Source: CAITSH01 sp025356665 (GTDB lineage Bacteria; Pseudomonadota; Gammaproteobacteria; Burkholderiales; SG8-39). From it: 64,000 nucleotides of DNA. Below are positions 40,088-49,102 of this stretch, one piece after another. The notes below the pieces were generated by a model that was not told the DNA's origin, did no database searches, and worked only from the letters and a program-made list of their open reading frames with translations. Each line of letters begins with the position of its first letter. The stretch's first letter is position 1. The stretch spans positions 62,001 to 126,000 of the forward strand of contig JANXRV010000002.1 of assembly GCA_025356665.1 (NCBI GenBank), read 5' to 3'. Position numbers and translations under genes: made by a program.

Positions 40088-42446
40088 CCCGGGCGCAAAC
40101 AAGGGCTTTGTCGGGCAGTCGGTGCCGCGCCGGGAAGATCACCGGCTGTTGCGCGGCCAGGGCCAGTACATCGCCGATTTCACGCTGCCCGGAATGTTGC
40201 ATGTCGCATTCGTGCGCAGTTCGGTGGCGCATGCGCGCATCAAATCGGTCGACCTTAGCCGCGCTGCCGCGGCACCTGGCGTGCGCTTTGTCATGAGCGG
40301 GCTTGAGTTGGCGAAAGAAATTCCTCCGGTCCAGGACCAGCAACTGCCGCTGCCGCGCAAGTGGCGCACGACGGTGCCGCACAAGATTTTTGACCCGCGC
40401 CAGCCCTTGCTTGCCTGGGACAAGGTGCGCCACGTCGGCGAGGCGGTGGCGGTGATCGTCGCCGACAACCGTTATCTTGCCGAGGATGCGGTCGATCTGG
40501 TGAGCGTCGATTATGAGTTTCTCGATGCCGTGGTCGATGCGGAGGCCGCGCTTGGCGCAGCTGCCGCCGTGCTGCATGAACAGAACGGTACCAACCTGCT
40601 GGCTGAGTTTTCCGTTGCCAAGGGCGATGTGGCGGGTGCCTTTGCTACAGCAAAACAGACGCTGAAGCGGCGCTTTTATCATCATCGATATGCCGGCATT
40701 CCGATGGAATGCCGTGGTGTCGCCGCGATGCATGAGGCGCGAACCGGCGCTGTCACGATCTGGTCTTCGACGCAGGTGGTGCACTGGGTCCGGCGCGAGG
40801 TCGCCCTTACGCTGGGCATGTCCGAGGCACGGGTGCGCTGTGTTGCGCTGGATGTGGGCGGCGGCTTTGGCACCAAGGGCCACGTCTATCCGGAGGATTT
40901 GCTGCTGCCCTACCTGGCGCGGCGCATTGGCCGCCCGGTCAAATGGATAGAGGACAGGCGCGAGCACCTGCAAAGCGCCTGTCATTCCCGCGACCAGATC
41001 CATGACGCCGAAATCGCCTTCGACGCTTCGGGGAAAATTCTCGCATTCCGCGATTCGATGATCATGGACTGCGGTGCCTGGAATCCGGTGGGCATCGGCA
41101 TTCCGTACAACACCGCCTCGCACCTCATCGGCCCGTACAAGATGGAGCATTTTTCCGTGCGTGCGCGCGTGGTAGCGACCAACAAGGTTCCCAACGCGCC
41201 TTATCGCGGTGCCGGCCGACCCGAGGCGGTGCAGGTGGTCGAACGCCTGATGGACTTGATCGCGCGCGAGCTTGGCGTGGAACCGGCGGCGGTGCGCCGG
41301 CGCAACCTCGTCACCGCAGCCGATATGCCCTATGCCGCGGGCATTCCCTACCGCGACGGCCAGCCCATTGTTTATGACAGCGGCGACTACCCGCTTGCGC
41401 TGGAGAAGGTGTTGGCGGAAATCGGCGGACTCGACGCCTTCCGGGTGCGCCAGCGCGCCGCCCGCGCCGAGGGTCGCCACCTTGGCCTCGGCCTTGGTAT
41501 GTACACCGAGGGTACCGGTGTCGGGCCTTTTGAGGGTGCCACGGTGCGCGTCGACCCGAGCGGCAAGATTTATGTTTCGGCCGGATCATGCCCGCAGGGC
41601 CAGGGCATGGAGACGATTTTCTCCCAGATCACCGCCGACCTGTGGAAGGTCAATCCGGAGGACGTGATCCTTTCACTCGCCGACACCGCCGCCATCCCGA
41701 TGGGTTTTGGCACCATCGCCAGCCGCTCCACGGTAAACCTGTCGGGTGCGATACATGTTGCGAGCGAGCGCTTGCGCGGCAAGACCTTCAACATCGCGGC
41801 AAACATGCTCGAGTGCGCGGCCGCCGACCTGGAGTTGCGCGACGGACGCGTCGGTGTTGTCGGCGTGCCCGATATGTCGGTGACGCTCGCCGATGTGGCG
41901 CGCGCATCGCGTCCGGGTTGGGATCATCAGCGTCCGGAGGGGGTTGATGCCGGGCTCGAGGAAACCTACTACTGGGAGCCCGCCACGGTTACCTGGGCTT
42001 ACGCCGCGCATGCGGTGATTGTCGATGTCGATGTGCGCACCGGGCATGTGAAGCTCGAAAAATACGTCATCGCCCATGATTGCGGTGTGGTGGTCAATCC
42101 GATGCTCGCCGAGGGGCAGATCATCGGCGGCGCGGTGCAGGGAATAGGCGGCGCGCTGTTCGAGGGCTTTAATTACGATTCCGAGGGCCAGTTGCTTACC
42201 GGTTCATTCATGGACTACCTGCTGCCCACGGCAAGTGATGTACCTGAGATTACGGTGCTGCACCACGAATCACCGTCGCCGTTGAATCCGCTTGGCGTAA
42301 AAGGGCTTGGCGAGGGTGGCGCGATCGCGCCGCCGGTGGCCATTGCCAATGCGGTCTGCGACGCCTTGTCGGAGTTTCGCGCCGAGTTCAATTCAACGCC
42401 CATCACGCCTGAGGATGTGATTCGCGCCGCGCGCAAGGCCGCCTGA
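40080..42446 (+). CDS. Molybdenum hydroxylase large subunit (CoxL/XDH-like)
   Basis: Molybdopterin-cytosine-dinucleotide-type catalytic subunit of 788 residues. Visible features: VGQSVPRREDHRLLRGQGQY at the start, GGGFGTKGHVYPEDLL near 260, the active-site loop PYRGAGR at 374-380, QGQGMETIFSQI, and the catalytic Glu motif GVKGLGEGG near 742-750. The loop is the form II AYRGAGR type, not the AYRCSFR of true CO dehydrogenase, so a small-molecule or N-heterocycle hydroxylase is more likely. No XdhC/CoxF-type maturation gene is in the window. Confidence 0.94.
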   Translation: MSSPGANKGFVGQSVPRREDHRLLRGQGQYIADFTLPGMLHVAFVRSSVAHARIKSVDLSRAAAAPGVRFVMSGLELAKEIPPVQDQQLPLPRKWRTTVPHKIFDPRQPLLAWDKVRHVGEAVAVIVADNRYLAEDAVDLVSVDYEFLDAVVDAEAALGAAAAVLHEQNGTNLLAEFSVAKGDVAGAFATAKQTLKRRFYHHRYAGIPMECRGVAAMHEARTGAVTIWSSTQVVHWVRREVALTLGMSEARVRCVALDVGGGFGTKGHVYPEDLLLPYLARRIGRPVKWIEDRREHLQSACHSRDQIHDAEIAFDASGKILAFRDSMIMDCGAWNPVGIGIPYNTASHLIGPYKMEHFSVRARVVATNKVPNAPYRGAGRPEAVQVVERLMDLIARELGVEPAAVRRRNLVTAADMPYAAGIPYRDGQPIVYDSGDYPLALEKVLAEIGGLDAFRVRQRAARAEGRHLGLGLGMYTEGTGVGPFEGATVRVDPSGKIYVSAGSCPQGQGMETIFSQITADLWKVNPEDVILSLADTAAIPMGFGTIASRSTVNLSGAIHVASERLRGKTFNIAANMLECAAADLELRDGRVGVVGVPDMSVTLADVARASRPGWDHQRPEGVDAGLEETYYWEPATVTWAYAAHAVIVDVDVRTGHVKLEKYVIAHDCGVVVNPMLAEGQIIGGAVQGIGGALFEGFNYDSEGQLLTGSFMDYLLPTASDVPEITVLHHESPSPLNPLGVKGLGEGGAIAPPVAIANAVCDALSEFRAEFNSTPITPEDVIRAARKAA

Positions 42447-42493
42447 TCCGGCATTTGCCGGCTTGCTCCCTTCCTGGCTTCCCCGATGCGGGT

Positions 42494-43237
42494 TTATCCG
42501 GGGTCGGGCACGGGCAGGCGCTGTGAGCCTTCGGGCATCGCTGCGACGTAGGCGGGACGCGCCTTGATGCGTTGAATCCAGTCCCGGATCGCCGGTTTAT
42601 CGTCCCACATGCCGGCATAGCGCAACCATTCGAGCCGGTCGATAAACGGCGCGACGGCGATGTCGGCCAGCGAAAAATGCCGGCCGGCAAACCACGGCAC
42701 GCTCGTAAGCCTGTTCTCCATGCGCGTTAGCGCCTTGTCCATGATCTGTCGCGCCGCTTCAACGGCGGCGAGATCCACCGGCGCGCCGCCTACGGACGAG
42801 CGTAGCTTGTCCGCTTGCACCTTGCTTGGCGCGGCTGCGATGCGCTCGTTGACGACCTCGCGCGGCAGTTTGGCGAAGGCATGGCGCATCATCAGTTGGT
42901 AGGTGGGCATTTTCACCGCCGGATGCAGCACATCGTCCTGGAATTTTACCCAGATGCGCATGTGTGCCCGTTCCAGCGGATCTTCCGGGGTGAGCCTGAG
43001 GCCCGGAAAAACCTCGTCGAGGTATTCGTTGATAACGGTCGATTCGGTGATGATGTGATCGTCGTGCATCAGCGTGGGTACGACCCCGTTGGGGTTGAGC
43101 GCGAGATAGTCCGGATGCAGTTGTTCGAGTTTTTGCAGATCAATGACATGGCCAGCCCAGGGCAGGGCTTTTTCCGCGAGGAAAAACCGCACCTTGATGC
43201 AGCAAAAGGCGTCCCAGTCGTGATAGAGGGTCAGCAT
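42494..43237 (-). CDS. Glutathione S-transferase family protein
   Basis: Cytosolic GST of 247 residues. The thioredoxin-fold N-domain starts MLTLYHDWDAFCCIKVRFFL, with the active-site position around FCC, and VVPTLMHDDHIITESTVINEYL (about 53-74) forms the glutathione gamma-Glu site including cis-Pro and ES. A helical C-domain follows. It converges on the hydroxylase operon and is followed upstream by a TetR gene on the same strand. It may be a maleylpyruvate-isomerase-like or detoxifying GST; the role is not determined. Confidence 0.9.
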   Translation of the reverse strand: MLTLYHDWDAFCCIKVRFFLAEKALPWAGHVIDLQKLEQLHPDYLALNPNGVVPTLMHDDHIITESTVINEYLDEVFPGLRLTPEDPLERAHMRIWVKFQDDVLHPAVKMPTYQLMMRHAFAKLPREVVNERIAAAPSKVQADKLRSSVGGAPVDLAAVEAARQIMDKALTRMENRLTSVPWFAGRHFSLADIAVAPFIDRLEWLRYAGMWDDKPAIRDWIQRIKARPAYVAAMPEGSQRLPVPDPG

Positions 43238-43282
43238 GTTATGGCCTTCGTTGGTGGCATGCTAGCGCGCCCCGATGTGTGC

Positions 43283-43963
43283 TCAGGCGCGCGATCGGGG
43301 ACTTGGCTTGCGCTTGGCCGGTTTCTCGATGTTGCAAAGGTAGGAGAGCACCATTTCAGGCACATGGTCGAGCCGGCGTTTCATGCGCGGAGCGCTCGTC
43401 AGGTCGATGTCGAGCACGGTCGAGAGCGTGTAGCGGTTTGACACAAAATACGAGGCGAGGCCGGAGATCGAGATGTAAAGATCGGCCCAGTCGGCGTCGG
43501 CGCGGAACACGCCCTGCTGCTTGCCTTCGCGCAGCAGGCGTTTGAGGGTGCCGATGAGCGGATTGAACATCGCGCCGATGACCTTCGATTTGCGGATGTG
43601 CTTCGCCTTGTGCAGGTTCTCGGTCGACAAAATGCTGATGAAATTGGGTTCTTCGGCAAAGTGCCGCACCATGTGCAGCACCAGGGTGCGCATGTCACCG
43701 CTCGGATCGCGTCCGGTCAGCGTCACCTCGTTCTGGCGCGTGCGCATCGAGGCATAGGCGCGCTCCATGACCTCGATGAACAGCGCCTCCTTGCCGTCAA
43801 AGTAATGGTAAAGCAGGTTCTTGCTCATGCGGCAGCGCTTGACGATGGCGTCGATGCGCGCCCCGTCGTACCCGCGCGCGGCGAACTCCTCTGTGGCGAG
43901 CGCAAGGATGCGCTCGCGCGTGCGGTGCGCATCGCGCACGCGGGGTGCGCCGGCTGTTGCCAT
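43283..43963 (-). CDS. TetR/AcrR-family transcriptional regulator
   Basis: One-component repressor of 226 residues. The N-terminal helix-turn-helix covers about 12-60 (RERILALATEEFAARGYDGA, then IDAIVKRCRMSKNLLYHYF). The C-terminal ligand domain has the TetR_C layout (MVRHFAEEPNFISILSTENL). It sits between the GST and aminotransferase genes on the minus strand, 45 bases from the GST, and is the only regulator inside the N-heterocycle island, so it is the natural candidate to control it. Confidence 0.92.
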   Translation of the reverse strand: MATAGAPRVRDAHRTRERILALATEEFAARGYDGARIDAIVKRCRMSKNLLYHYFDGKEALFIEVMERAYASMRTRQNEVTLTGRDPSGDMRTLVLHMVRHFAEEPNFISILSTENLHKAKHIRKSKVIGAMFNPLIGTLKRLLREGKQQGVFRADADWADLYISISGLASYFVSNRYTLSTVLDIDLTSAPRMKRRLDHVPEMVLSYLCNIEKPAKRKPSPRSRA

Positions 43964-44014
43964 GGGGTCCTGGGGCGTCCTGGTGAGGGAAGGGGCTGTG
44001 CCGTTTCCGGCCGG

Positions 44015-45361
44015 TTAGTCGAGCGCGTTGAGGATGCCGCCGATCATGTCGATGATGGTGCCGATCTGCTCGCGCTCGACGATCAGTGGTGGTGATAGCG
44101 CGATGATGTCACCGGTCACCCGGATCAGCAGGCCCGCCTCAAAAGCGCGCACCAGCGCGTCGTAGCCGCGGGTGCCGGGGCGCCCGGGGCGCGATTCGAG
44201 TTCGATCGCGCCGATAAGGCCGCTGTTGCGGATGTCGATCACGTGTTTGTGCGAGCGCAGCGAATGCACCGCGTCTTCCCAGAATTTTTCCAGGCCGGCG
44301 CAGCGCTCGAACAGCTTCTCGTTTTCATAAATGTCCAGCGTGGCGAGGGCGGCGGCGCAGGCCATCGGATGCCCGGAGTAGGTGTAGCCATGGAACAACT
44401 CGATCATGTTCTCCGCGCCCTGGACGATGGCATCGTGGACGAACGAGCGCGCGGCGACCGCCCCCATCGGGATGGTGCCGTTGGTCAGGCCCTTGGCCGT
44501 GGTGACCATGTCCGGCAGCACGCCGAAATAGTCCGCCCCGAGCGGCTTGCCCAGGCGCCCGAAGCCGGTGATCACCTCGTCGAAAATAAGCAGGATGCCG
44601 TGCTTTTCGGTGATCGCGCGCAGCCGCTCCAGGTAGCCTTTGGGCGGCACCAGCACGCCGGTGGAGCAGGCGATCGGCTCGACGATTACTGCGGCGATGG
44701 TTGAGGCGTCGTGCAGGGCGACGAGGCGCTCGAGGGCATCGGCGAGCTCGGCGCCGTGTTCGGGCGTGCCGCGGCTGAAGGCGTTGCGCGCCAGGTCGTG
44801 CGTGTGCGGCAGGTGGTCCGTGCCGGGAATTCCCGGGCCGAAGGCCTTGCGGTTGCCGACGATGCCGCCGACCGAGATGCCGCCAAAGCCCACGCCATGG
44901 TAGCCGCGCTCGCGCCCGATGAGGCGAAAGCGGTGGCCCTCGCCGCGTGCGCGGTGGTAGGCGAGCGACATCTTGAGCGCGGTGTCGACCGACTCGGATC
45001 CGGAATTGGTGAAGAAAATATGGTTGAGATCGCCGGGGAACATCCCCGCCAGCCGGTCTGCCAGCGCAAAGGGCAGCGGATGGCCCATCTGGAATGTCGG
45101 GGCGAAATCCATTTCCCGCGCCTGGCGCGACACCGCATCGGCGATCTCCGTGCGGCAGTGCCCCGCGTTCACGCACCACAGGCCCGCGGTTGCATCCAGT
45201 ATCTTGCGGCCTTCGGGCGTGTAGTAATGCATACCCTCGGCGCGTGCGAGCATGCGCGGGTTCGCTTTGAACTGACGGTTGGCCGTGAAGGGCATCCAGA
45301 AAGCGCCCATGCCGGGTGCGGTGGGGGGATTCATGACTGCGTTCATGGGCGCTGCGTTCAT
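44015..45361 (-). CDS. Class III omega-amino acid aminotransferase
   Basis: PLP enzyme of 448 residues of the beta-alanine/omega-amino acid:pyruvate type. PLP Lys290 lies in TTAKGLTNGTIPMG, the ring-contact Asp261 in IFDEVITGFGRLG, and FFTNSGSESVDTALK (116-130) binds phosphate. The N-terminus has a Met-rich duplication (MNAAPMNAVMN) before WMPFTANRQF; GAGG-like bases precede ATG 45361. It would move the amino group from an end product such as a beta-amino acid to pyruvate. It diverges from the second ABC importer. Confidence 0.93.
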   Translation of the reverse strand: MNAAPMNAVMNPPTAPGMGAFWMPFTANRQFKANPRMLARAEGMHYYTPEGRKILDATAGLWCVNAGHCRTEIADAVSRQAREMDFAPTFQMGHPLPFALADRLAGMFPGDLNHIFFTNSGSESVDTALKMSLAYHRARGEGHRFRLIGRERGYHGVGFGGISVGGIVGNRKAFGPGIPGTDHLPHTHDLARNAFSRGTPEHGAELADALERLVALHDASTIAAVIVEPIACSTGVLVPPKGYLERLRAITEKHGILLIFDEVITGFGRLGKPLGADYFGVLPDMVTTAKGLTNGTIPMGAVAARSFVHDAIVQGAENMIELFHGYTYSGHPMACAAALATLDIYENEKLFERCAGLEKFWEDAVHSLRSHKHVIDIRNSGLIGAIELESRPGRPGTRGYDALVRAFEAGLLIRVTGDIIALSPPLIVEREQIGTIIDMIGGILNALD

Positions 45362-45462
45362 GGGTGGCCTCGAAATTGTGTTTGGATGCGTCCGGAGTCC
45401 CGGTTAGCGCGCTGGTGCCGGCCATCCTTGCATCGCGTGTTGCGGAGTGCAAAAAATGCCGT

Positions 45463-45474
45463 TACATTATTGTA
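45463..45474. promoter_or_regulatory. Candidate operator in divergent aminotransferase/ABC promoter region
   Basis: TACATTATTGTA is a near-perfect 12-base palindrome (one mismatched symmetric pair) in the 258-base gap between the aminotransferase and the second substrate-binding protein. A TetR-type regulator encoded 1.5 kb away could bind here. This assignment is inference from symmetry and position only. Confidence 0.3.
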
Positions 45475-45619
45475 CCGCTTGGTTAGTTGCGCCAATTTTT
45501 TTCAAGTATCAGCATCCGCCGCGGCCGTGTCAAGGGTGGTGCCGGGCGGGTGCAAAAGCGAACCGCGCCGGCGGCGCGGTCGGGTATTTTTTGACGAACA
45601 GCTTTTTCTGGGAGATAAA

Positions 45620-46627
45620 ATGGGCTTCGGTCATTCTTTTAGGGCGCTGCGGCGCCTGATTCTGGCGGGTGTCGCCGCGACAGTGATGGCGTCACCTGCA
45701 GGCATCGCGCACGCGCAGGACAAGATTTCGATCATGGTGGACTGGGCGCCGCATGGTATGCACGCGGGCCTGCACCTCGCGGTTCAGAAGGGCTGGTTCA
45801 AGGAAGCCGGATTGAACGTCGAGGTGTTGGACGGCAGGGGCTCGGTCTCCACCATCCAGCAGGTCGCCGCCGGAAAAATCGACATCGGCTTTGCGCAACT
45901 GGGTGCCATGGCGCCGGCGGTGGCAAACGGGTTGCCGGTGACCTCGGTCATGGGATTCGTCCGCGCCGGTGATAACGGCCTGGTTGTGCCGATTGCCGGG
46001 AACTACAAGACACTCAAGGACCTGGTGGGCAAGAAGATTGTTGTTCCCAACGGCGCCGCGACCGCCCCCTTCCTCGATGCATTTTTCAAGGCGGGCGGCG
46101 TTTCACGCAACGACATCCAGGTGGTTAACGTTGATAGCCAGGCCATGGTGGCGACCTACGGGTCGGGCCAGGTTGAGGGCGCGCTATCGACCGTGGCGTT
46201 TTTTGCGCCCATCGTGTCGGAAACACGCCCATCGACAGGCATTCTGTTCGCCGATGTCGGCCTGCGCATCCCGGGCTACGGCCTGGTGGTGCAAAAGGAC
46301 GCGGTAGATAAACGTGCCGAGATGCTGGCCAAGGTGGTGGCGGTAAACAAGCGCGTGTGGGACTATATTTTCTCGGGCAAGGAAGACGAGGCTATCGACG
46401 CGATGCTGGCGCAGCGTTCCGGCCTGCGGCTTGACCGCAAGGTCATGATGGGCCAGCTCAAGATGTACATGCCCCTTTTCGCCACCCCGGCGACCAAAGG
46501 CAGGCCCCTCGGCTGGCAGGCCGAGTCAGACTGGCAGGAAGCGCTCAAGTCCATGGAGCAGGCCGGCATGATCAAGCCGGGCTGGAAGTCGGTGGATTTT
46601 TACACCAACAAATTCATCCCGCAATGA
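45620..46627 (+). CDS. ABC importer substrate-binding protein, NMT1/THI5-like (copy 2)
   Basis: Receptor of 335 residues from ATG 45620, chosen because GGAGA precedes it and a signal peptide follows (cleavage after AHAQD-type site near 34). The frame is open far upstream (to 44711), but that stretch is antisense to the aminotransferase. Mature start ISIMVDWAPHGMHAGLHLAV then QKGWFKEAGLNVEVLDGRG parallels copy 1, as does the ending GWQAESDWQEALKSMEQAG. It overlaps the ATPase gene by four bases. Confidence 0.93.
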   Translation: MGFGHSFRALRRLILAGVAATVMASPAGIAHAQDKISIMVDWAPHGMHAGLHLAVQKGWFKEAGLNVEVLDGRGSVSTIQQVAAGKIDIGFAQLGAMAPAVANGLPVTSVMGFVRAGDNGLVVPIAGNYKTLKDLVGKKIVVPNGAATAPFLDAFFKAGGVSRNDIQVVNVDSQAMVATYGSGQVEGALSTVAFFAPIVSETRPSTGILFADVGLRIPGYGLVVQKDAVDKRAEMLAKVVAVNKRVWDYIFSGKEDEAIDAMLAQRSGLRLDRKVMMGQLKMYMPLFATPATKGRPLGWQAESDWQEALKSMEQAGMIKPGWKSVDFYTNKFIPQ

Positions 46628-47475
46628 GCCATGAGGCCGGTACCGGGGCGACGCAGGTTTCGTCCGGCGCGGCCTTTGTTGAGATACGCGGGGTAGGCAA
46701 GACGTATCGGTCGCGCCGCGGCGATGTGGCGGCGCTATCGGGCATCGATCTTGGCATCGGCGCCGGTGAATTCGTCAGCGTGCTTGGCCCCAGCGGTTGC
46801 GGCAAAAGCACTCTCATGCGCTGCCTCGCCGGCCTGGAACAGGTGAGCTCGGGCGAAATAGTCATTGACGGTCGTTCCCACGACGGTCCGCCCGAAGGTC
46901 TCGGGGTGGTGTTTCAGCGCGATGTCCTGCTCGACTGGCGCACGGTGCTCGACAACGTCATGCTGCCGATCGAGGTTCACCGCCTCGACCCGTCCGGTTG
47001 GGAGCAAAAGGCGCGCGAACTGCTTGAATTGCTCGGGCTTACCGGATTCGAAGACCGGCATCCGTGGGAGTTGTCGGGCGGGATGCGCCAGCGCGTGTCG
47101 ATCTGCCGCGCGTTGCTCATGAACCCCAGTTTGCTGCTGATGGACGAGCCCTTCGGGGCGCTCGACGCGATGACGCGCGACGAGCTCAACCTTGAATTGC
47201 AGCGGGTCTGGATGGGAGATGCCAAAACTGTTTTCTTTGTCACCCACTCCATCCAGGAGGCGGTGTTTTTGGGCGATCGTGTGGTGGTGATGTCGCCCTC
47301 GCCTGGGCGCATCGTTGAAATCATCGACGTTACCCTGCCGCGACCGCGCGACCTGGATATTCGCGAGACGCCGGAGTTTGGGGCGATGGTGCGCCATATT
47401 CGCGGCCTGTTCCTGTCGATGGGCGTGATGAAAGCAGCGCGCCATGGGCGCGGCGTTGCCGCGGTCGGGGGCTGA
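46624..47475 (+). CDS. ABC importer ATPase, NitT/TauT type (copy 2)
   Basis: ATPase of 283 residues. Walker A GPSGCGKST at 55-63, Q-loop VFQRDVLLDWRT, signature LSGGMRQRVSICRALL, Walker B LLLMDEPFGALDAMTRDELN, H-loop FVTHSIQEA. Much of the core is identical to copy 1 at 37.1 kb. The four-base overlap with the receptor and direct abutment with the permease (stop immediately followed by ATG) indicate one coupled operon. A Gly/Ala-rich tail extends past the copy 1 end. Confidence 0.94.
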   Translation: MSHEAGTGATQVSSGAAFVEIRGVGKTYRSRRGDVAALSGIDLGIGAGEFVSVLGPSGCGKSTLMRCLAGLEQVSSGEIVIDGRSHDGPPEGLGVVFQRDVLLDWRTVLDNVMLPIEVHRLDPSGWEQKARELLELLGLTGFEDRHPWELSGGMRQRVSICRALLMNPSLLLMDEPFGALDAMTRDELNLELQRVWMGDAKTVFFVTHSIQEAVFLGDRVVVMSPSPGRIVEIIDVTLPRPRDLDIRETPEFGAMVRHIRGLFLSMGVMKAARHGRGVAAVGG

Positions 47476-48258
47476 ATGGGCAATCGCGCGGTTTCCGTAT
47501 CCGTCGTTATCCTGGTTTTTTTCGCCGCATGGGAGGCCTTGGTCAGGCTGCTCGCCCTGCCTTTGCACTTCCTGCCGCCGCCCTCTGCCGTGTTGCTGGA
47601 AATAGGCGCCGAGCCCAAGTGGTACGCGATGCATACTCTCTATACGCTTTACACGACCTTGCTCGGTTTCGGCCTGGCCATGGTGCTGGGAGTGGCGGCG
47701 GCGGTGGGCATTGTCTATTCGCGCTGGCTGGAGAACACCCTTTACACGCTGCTGGTGTCGCTCAACAGCATTCCGAAGATCGCGCTCGCGCCGCTGTTCA
47801 TCATCTGGCTCGGGACGGGCACGCCATCCAAGGTGGCGGTTTCGTTCCTGATTGCCTTGTTCTCGGTCGTGATCGATTCGGTCCTCGGATTGCGCTCAGC
47901 GGATCCGGACGCGCTTGACCTGATTAGGACCATGCGCGGCTCGCGTTTGCAGGCGCTCTGGAAAATCCGCTTTCCCGGGGCCTTGCCACACATGTTTGCC
48001 GGCATGAAAGTGGCTATATCGCTTGCCCTTGTCGGCGCGATAGCCGGGGAGTTTGTCGCATCCCAGGAAGGTCTTGGCTACGTCATCATCACGGCGCAGA
48101 GCATGTTCCAGACGGTGCGCGTGTTCGCCTCCATCGTCCTGCTCGGGGTTGCCGGCACTATTTTGTTTTTCCTGGTCGACGTGGCGGAGCGCTTGGTCTG
48201 CCCCTGGCATGTGTCGCACCGGATCAAGGACGCGCAGGCGCTTGCCGGACGCGCCTGA
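47476..48258 (+). CDS. ABC importer permease, NitT/TauT type (copy 2)
   Basis: Inner-membrane permease of 260 residues, about six helices, with EAA loop LQALWKIRFPGALPHMFAGM and conserved LLVSLNSIPKIALAPLFIIW, which closely parallels LVSLNAVPKVALAPLFVIW of copy 1. Its ATG follows the ATPase TGA with no gap. The amidase gene starts 44 bases later, so transport and amide hydrolysis are probably co-transcribed. Confidence 0.94.
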   Translation: MGNRAVSVSVVILVFFAAWEALVRLLALPLHFLPPPSAVLLEIGAEPKWYAMHTLYTLYTTLLGFGLAMVLGVAAAVGIVYSRWLENTLYTLLVSLNSIPKIALAPLFIIWLGTGTPSKVAVSFLIALFSVVIDSVLGLRSADPDALDLIRTMRGSRLQALWKIRFPGALPHMFAGMKVAISLALVGAIAGEFVASQEGLGYVIITAQSMFQTVRVFASIVLLGVAGTILFFLVDVAERLVCPWHVSHRIKDAQALAGRA

Positions 48259-48302
48259 AACCCCGCGCAACAGGCGCGATCTCAAAACGGTAGGAGACAC
48301 CG

Positions 48303-49064
48303 ATGACTGAAACAGGCAAAGAGCCGCTATGGATGCAGTACATGAGCGCGCGCGACAAGGCGGTGCTCGAAGCCTCCGGCTATGGCGCGCACATGGGTTT
48401 TGGCAAGCGGCCCGCGTTGATGATCGTCGATGTCAGTTACAACTTTGTTGGCGCCGAGCCGGCGCCCATACTTGAGTCGATCAAGCGCTGGCGCAACTCC
48501 TGCGGCGAAGAGGGTTGGGCGGCGATCAAGGTCATTCGGCGCCTGCTCGACGCCTGCCATGAGCGCGGGCTTCCGGTGTTCTATTCCACCAACACGCGCC
48601 GACCGGACGGGTTTGACGCCGGCAGCTGGCGCTGGAAGAATTCGCGCGAGCTCGAGGACACCGAGGCGGAAATCGGTGGCAATGAAATTGTCGCGGACAT
48701 CGCCCCCTCCCCGCAGGACGTGGTGTTGCTCAAGACCAAACCCAGCGCGTTTTACGGCACGCCCTTCAATTCCTTTCTGGTTGACCTCAAGGTTGACTCG
48801 TTGATCGTTGTCGGCGTCTCCACCAGCGGCTGCGTGCGCGCGACTGTCATTGACGCTTTTTCAAACAACTATCGTGTGGCGGTGGTCGGCGACGGATGCT
48901 TTGATCGTGTGGAGGTTTCGCATGCGATCAATCTTTGCGACATGCACGCCAAGTACGCCGATGTGGTCGGTGTTGAAGAAGCGCTTGCATTCATCGGGTC
49001 GCTGCCCAAGGGGATGTTTGAACTGCCCGGGGGACTGGCCACGCCCAAGCGCGCGGCTGGCTGA
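48303..49064 (+). CDS. Isochorismatase-fold amidase, N-carbamoylsarcosine-amidase-like
   Basis: Cysteine hydrolase of 253 residues. The catalytic triad is visible: Asp43 in LMIVDVSYNF, Lys144 in LLKTKPSAFYGT and nucleophile Cys177 in GVSTSGCVRATVIDAF. The SGCVRAT context and N-terminal extension match N-carbamoylsarcosine amidase and maleamate amidase rather than nicotinamidase. It would release ammonia (and CO2 for an N-carbamoyl substrate) after ring opening by HyuAB. A GGAGACACC ribosome site precedes ATG 48303. It directly follows the second importer. Confidence 0.9.
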   Translation: MTETGKEPLWMQYMSARDKAVLEASGYGAHMGFGKRPALMIVDVSYNFVGAEPAPILESIKRWRNSCGEEGWAAIKVIRRLLDACHERGLPVFYSTNTRRPDGFDAGSWRWKNSRELEDTEAEIGGNEIVADIAPSPQDVVLLKTKPSAFYGTPFNSFLVDLKVDSLIVVGVSTSGCVRATVIDAFSNNYRVAVVGDGCFDRVEVSHAINLCDMHAKYADVVGVEEALAFIGSLPKGMFELPGGLATPKRAAG

Positions 49065-49102
49065 GCGCCCCCGGCCTCTGAGCACATGAGTTACATGGGG
49101 AC

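Noticed and set aside
40080..42446. Authentic aerobic CO dehydrogenase
   Set aside because: The active-site loop is PYRGAGR rather than AYRCSFR, and no cox accessory genes are present.
42447..42493. Terminator between the hydroxylase and the GST gene
   Set aside because: CCGGC-ATTT-GCCGG can pair, but no T-tract follows on either strand.
44711..45619. N-terminal extension of the second NMT1-type receptor by about 300 residues
   Set aside because: The extension is antisense to the aminotransferase, while ATG 45620 has a ribosome site and starts a signal peptide.
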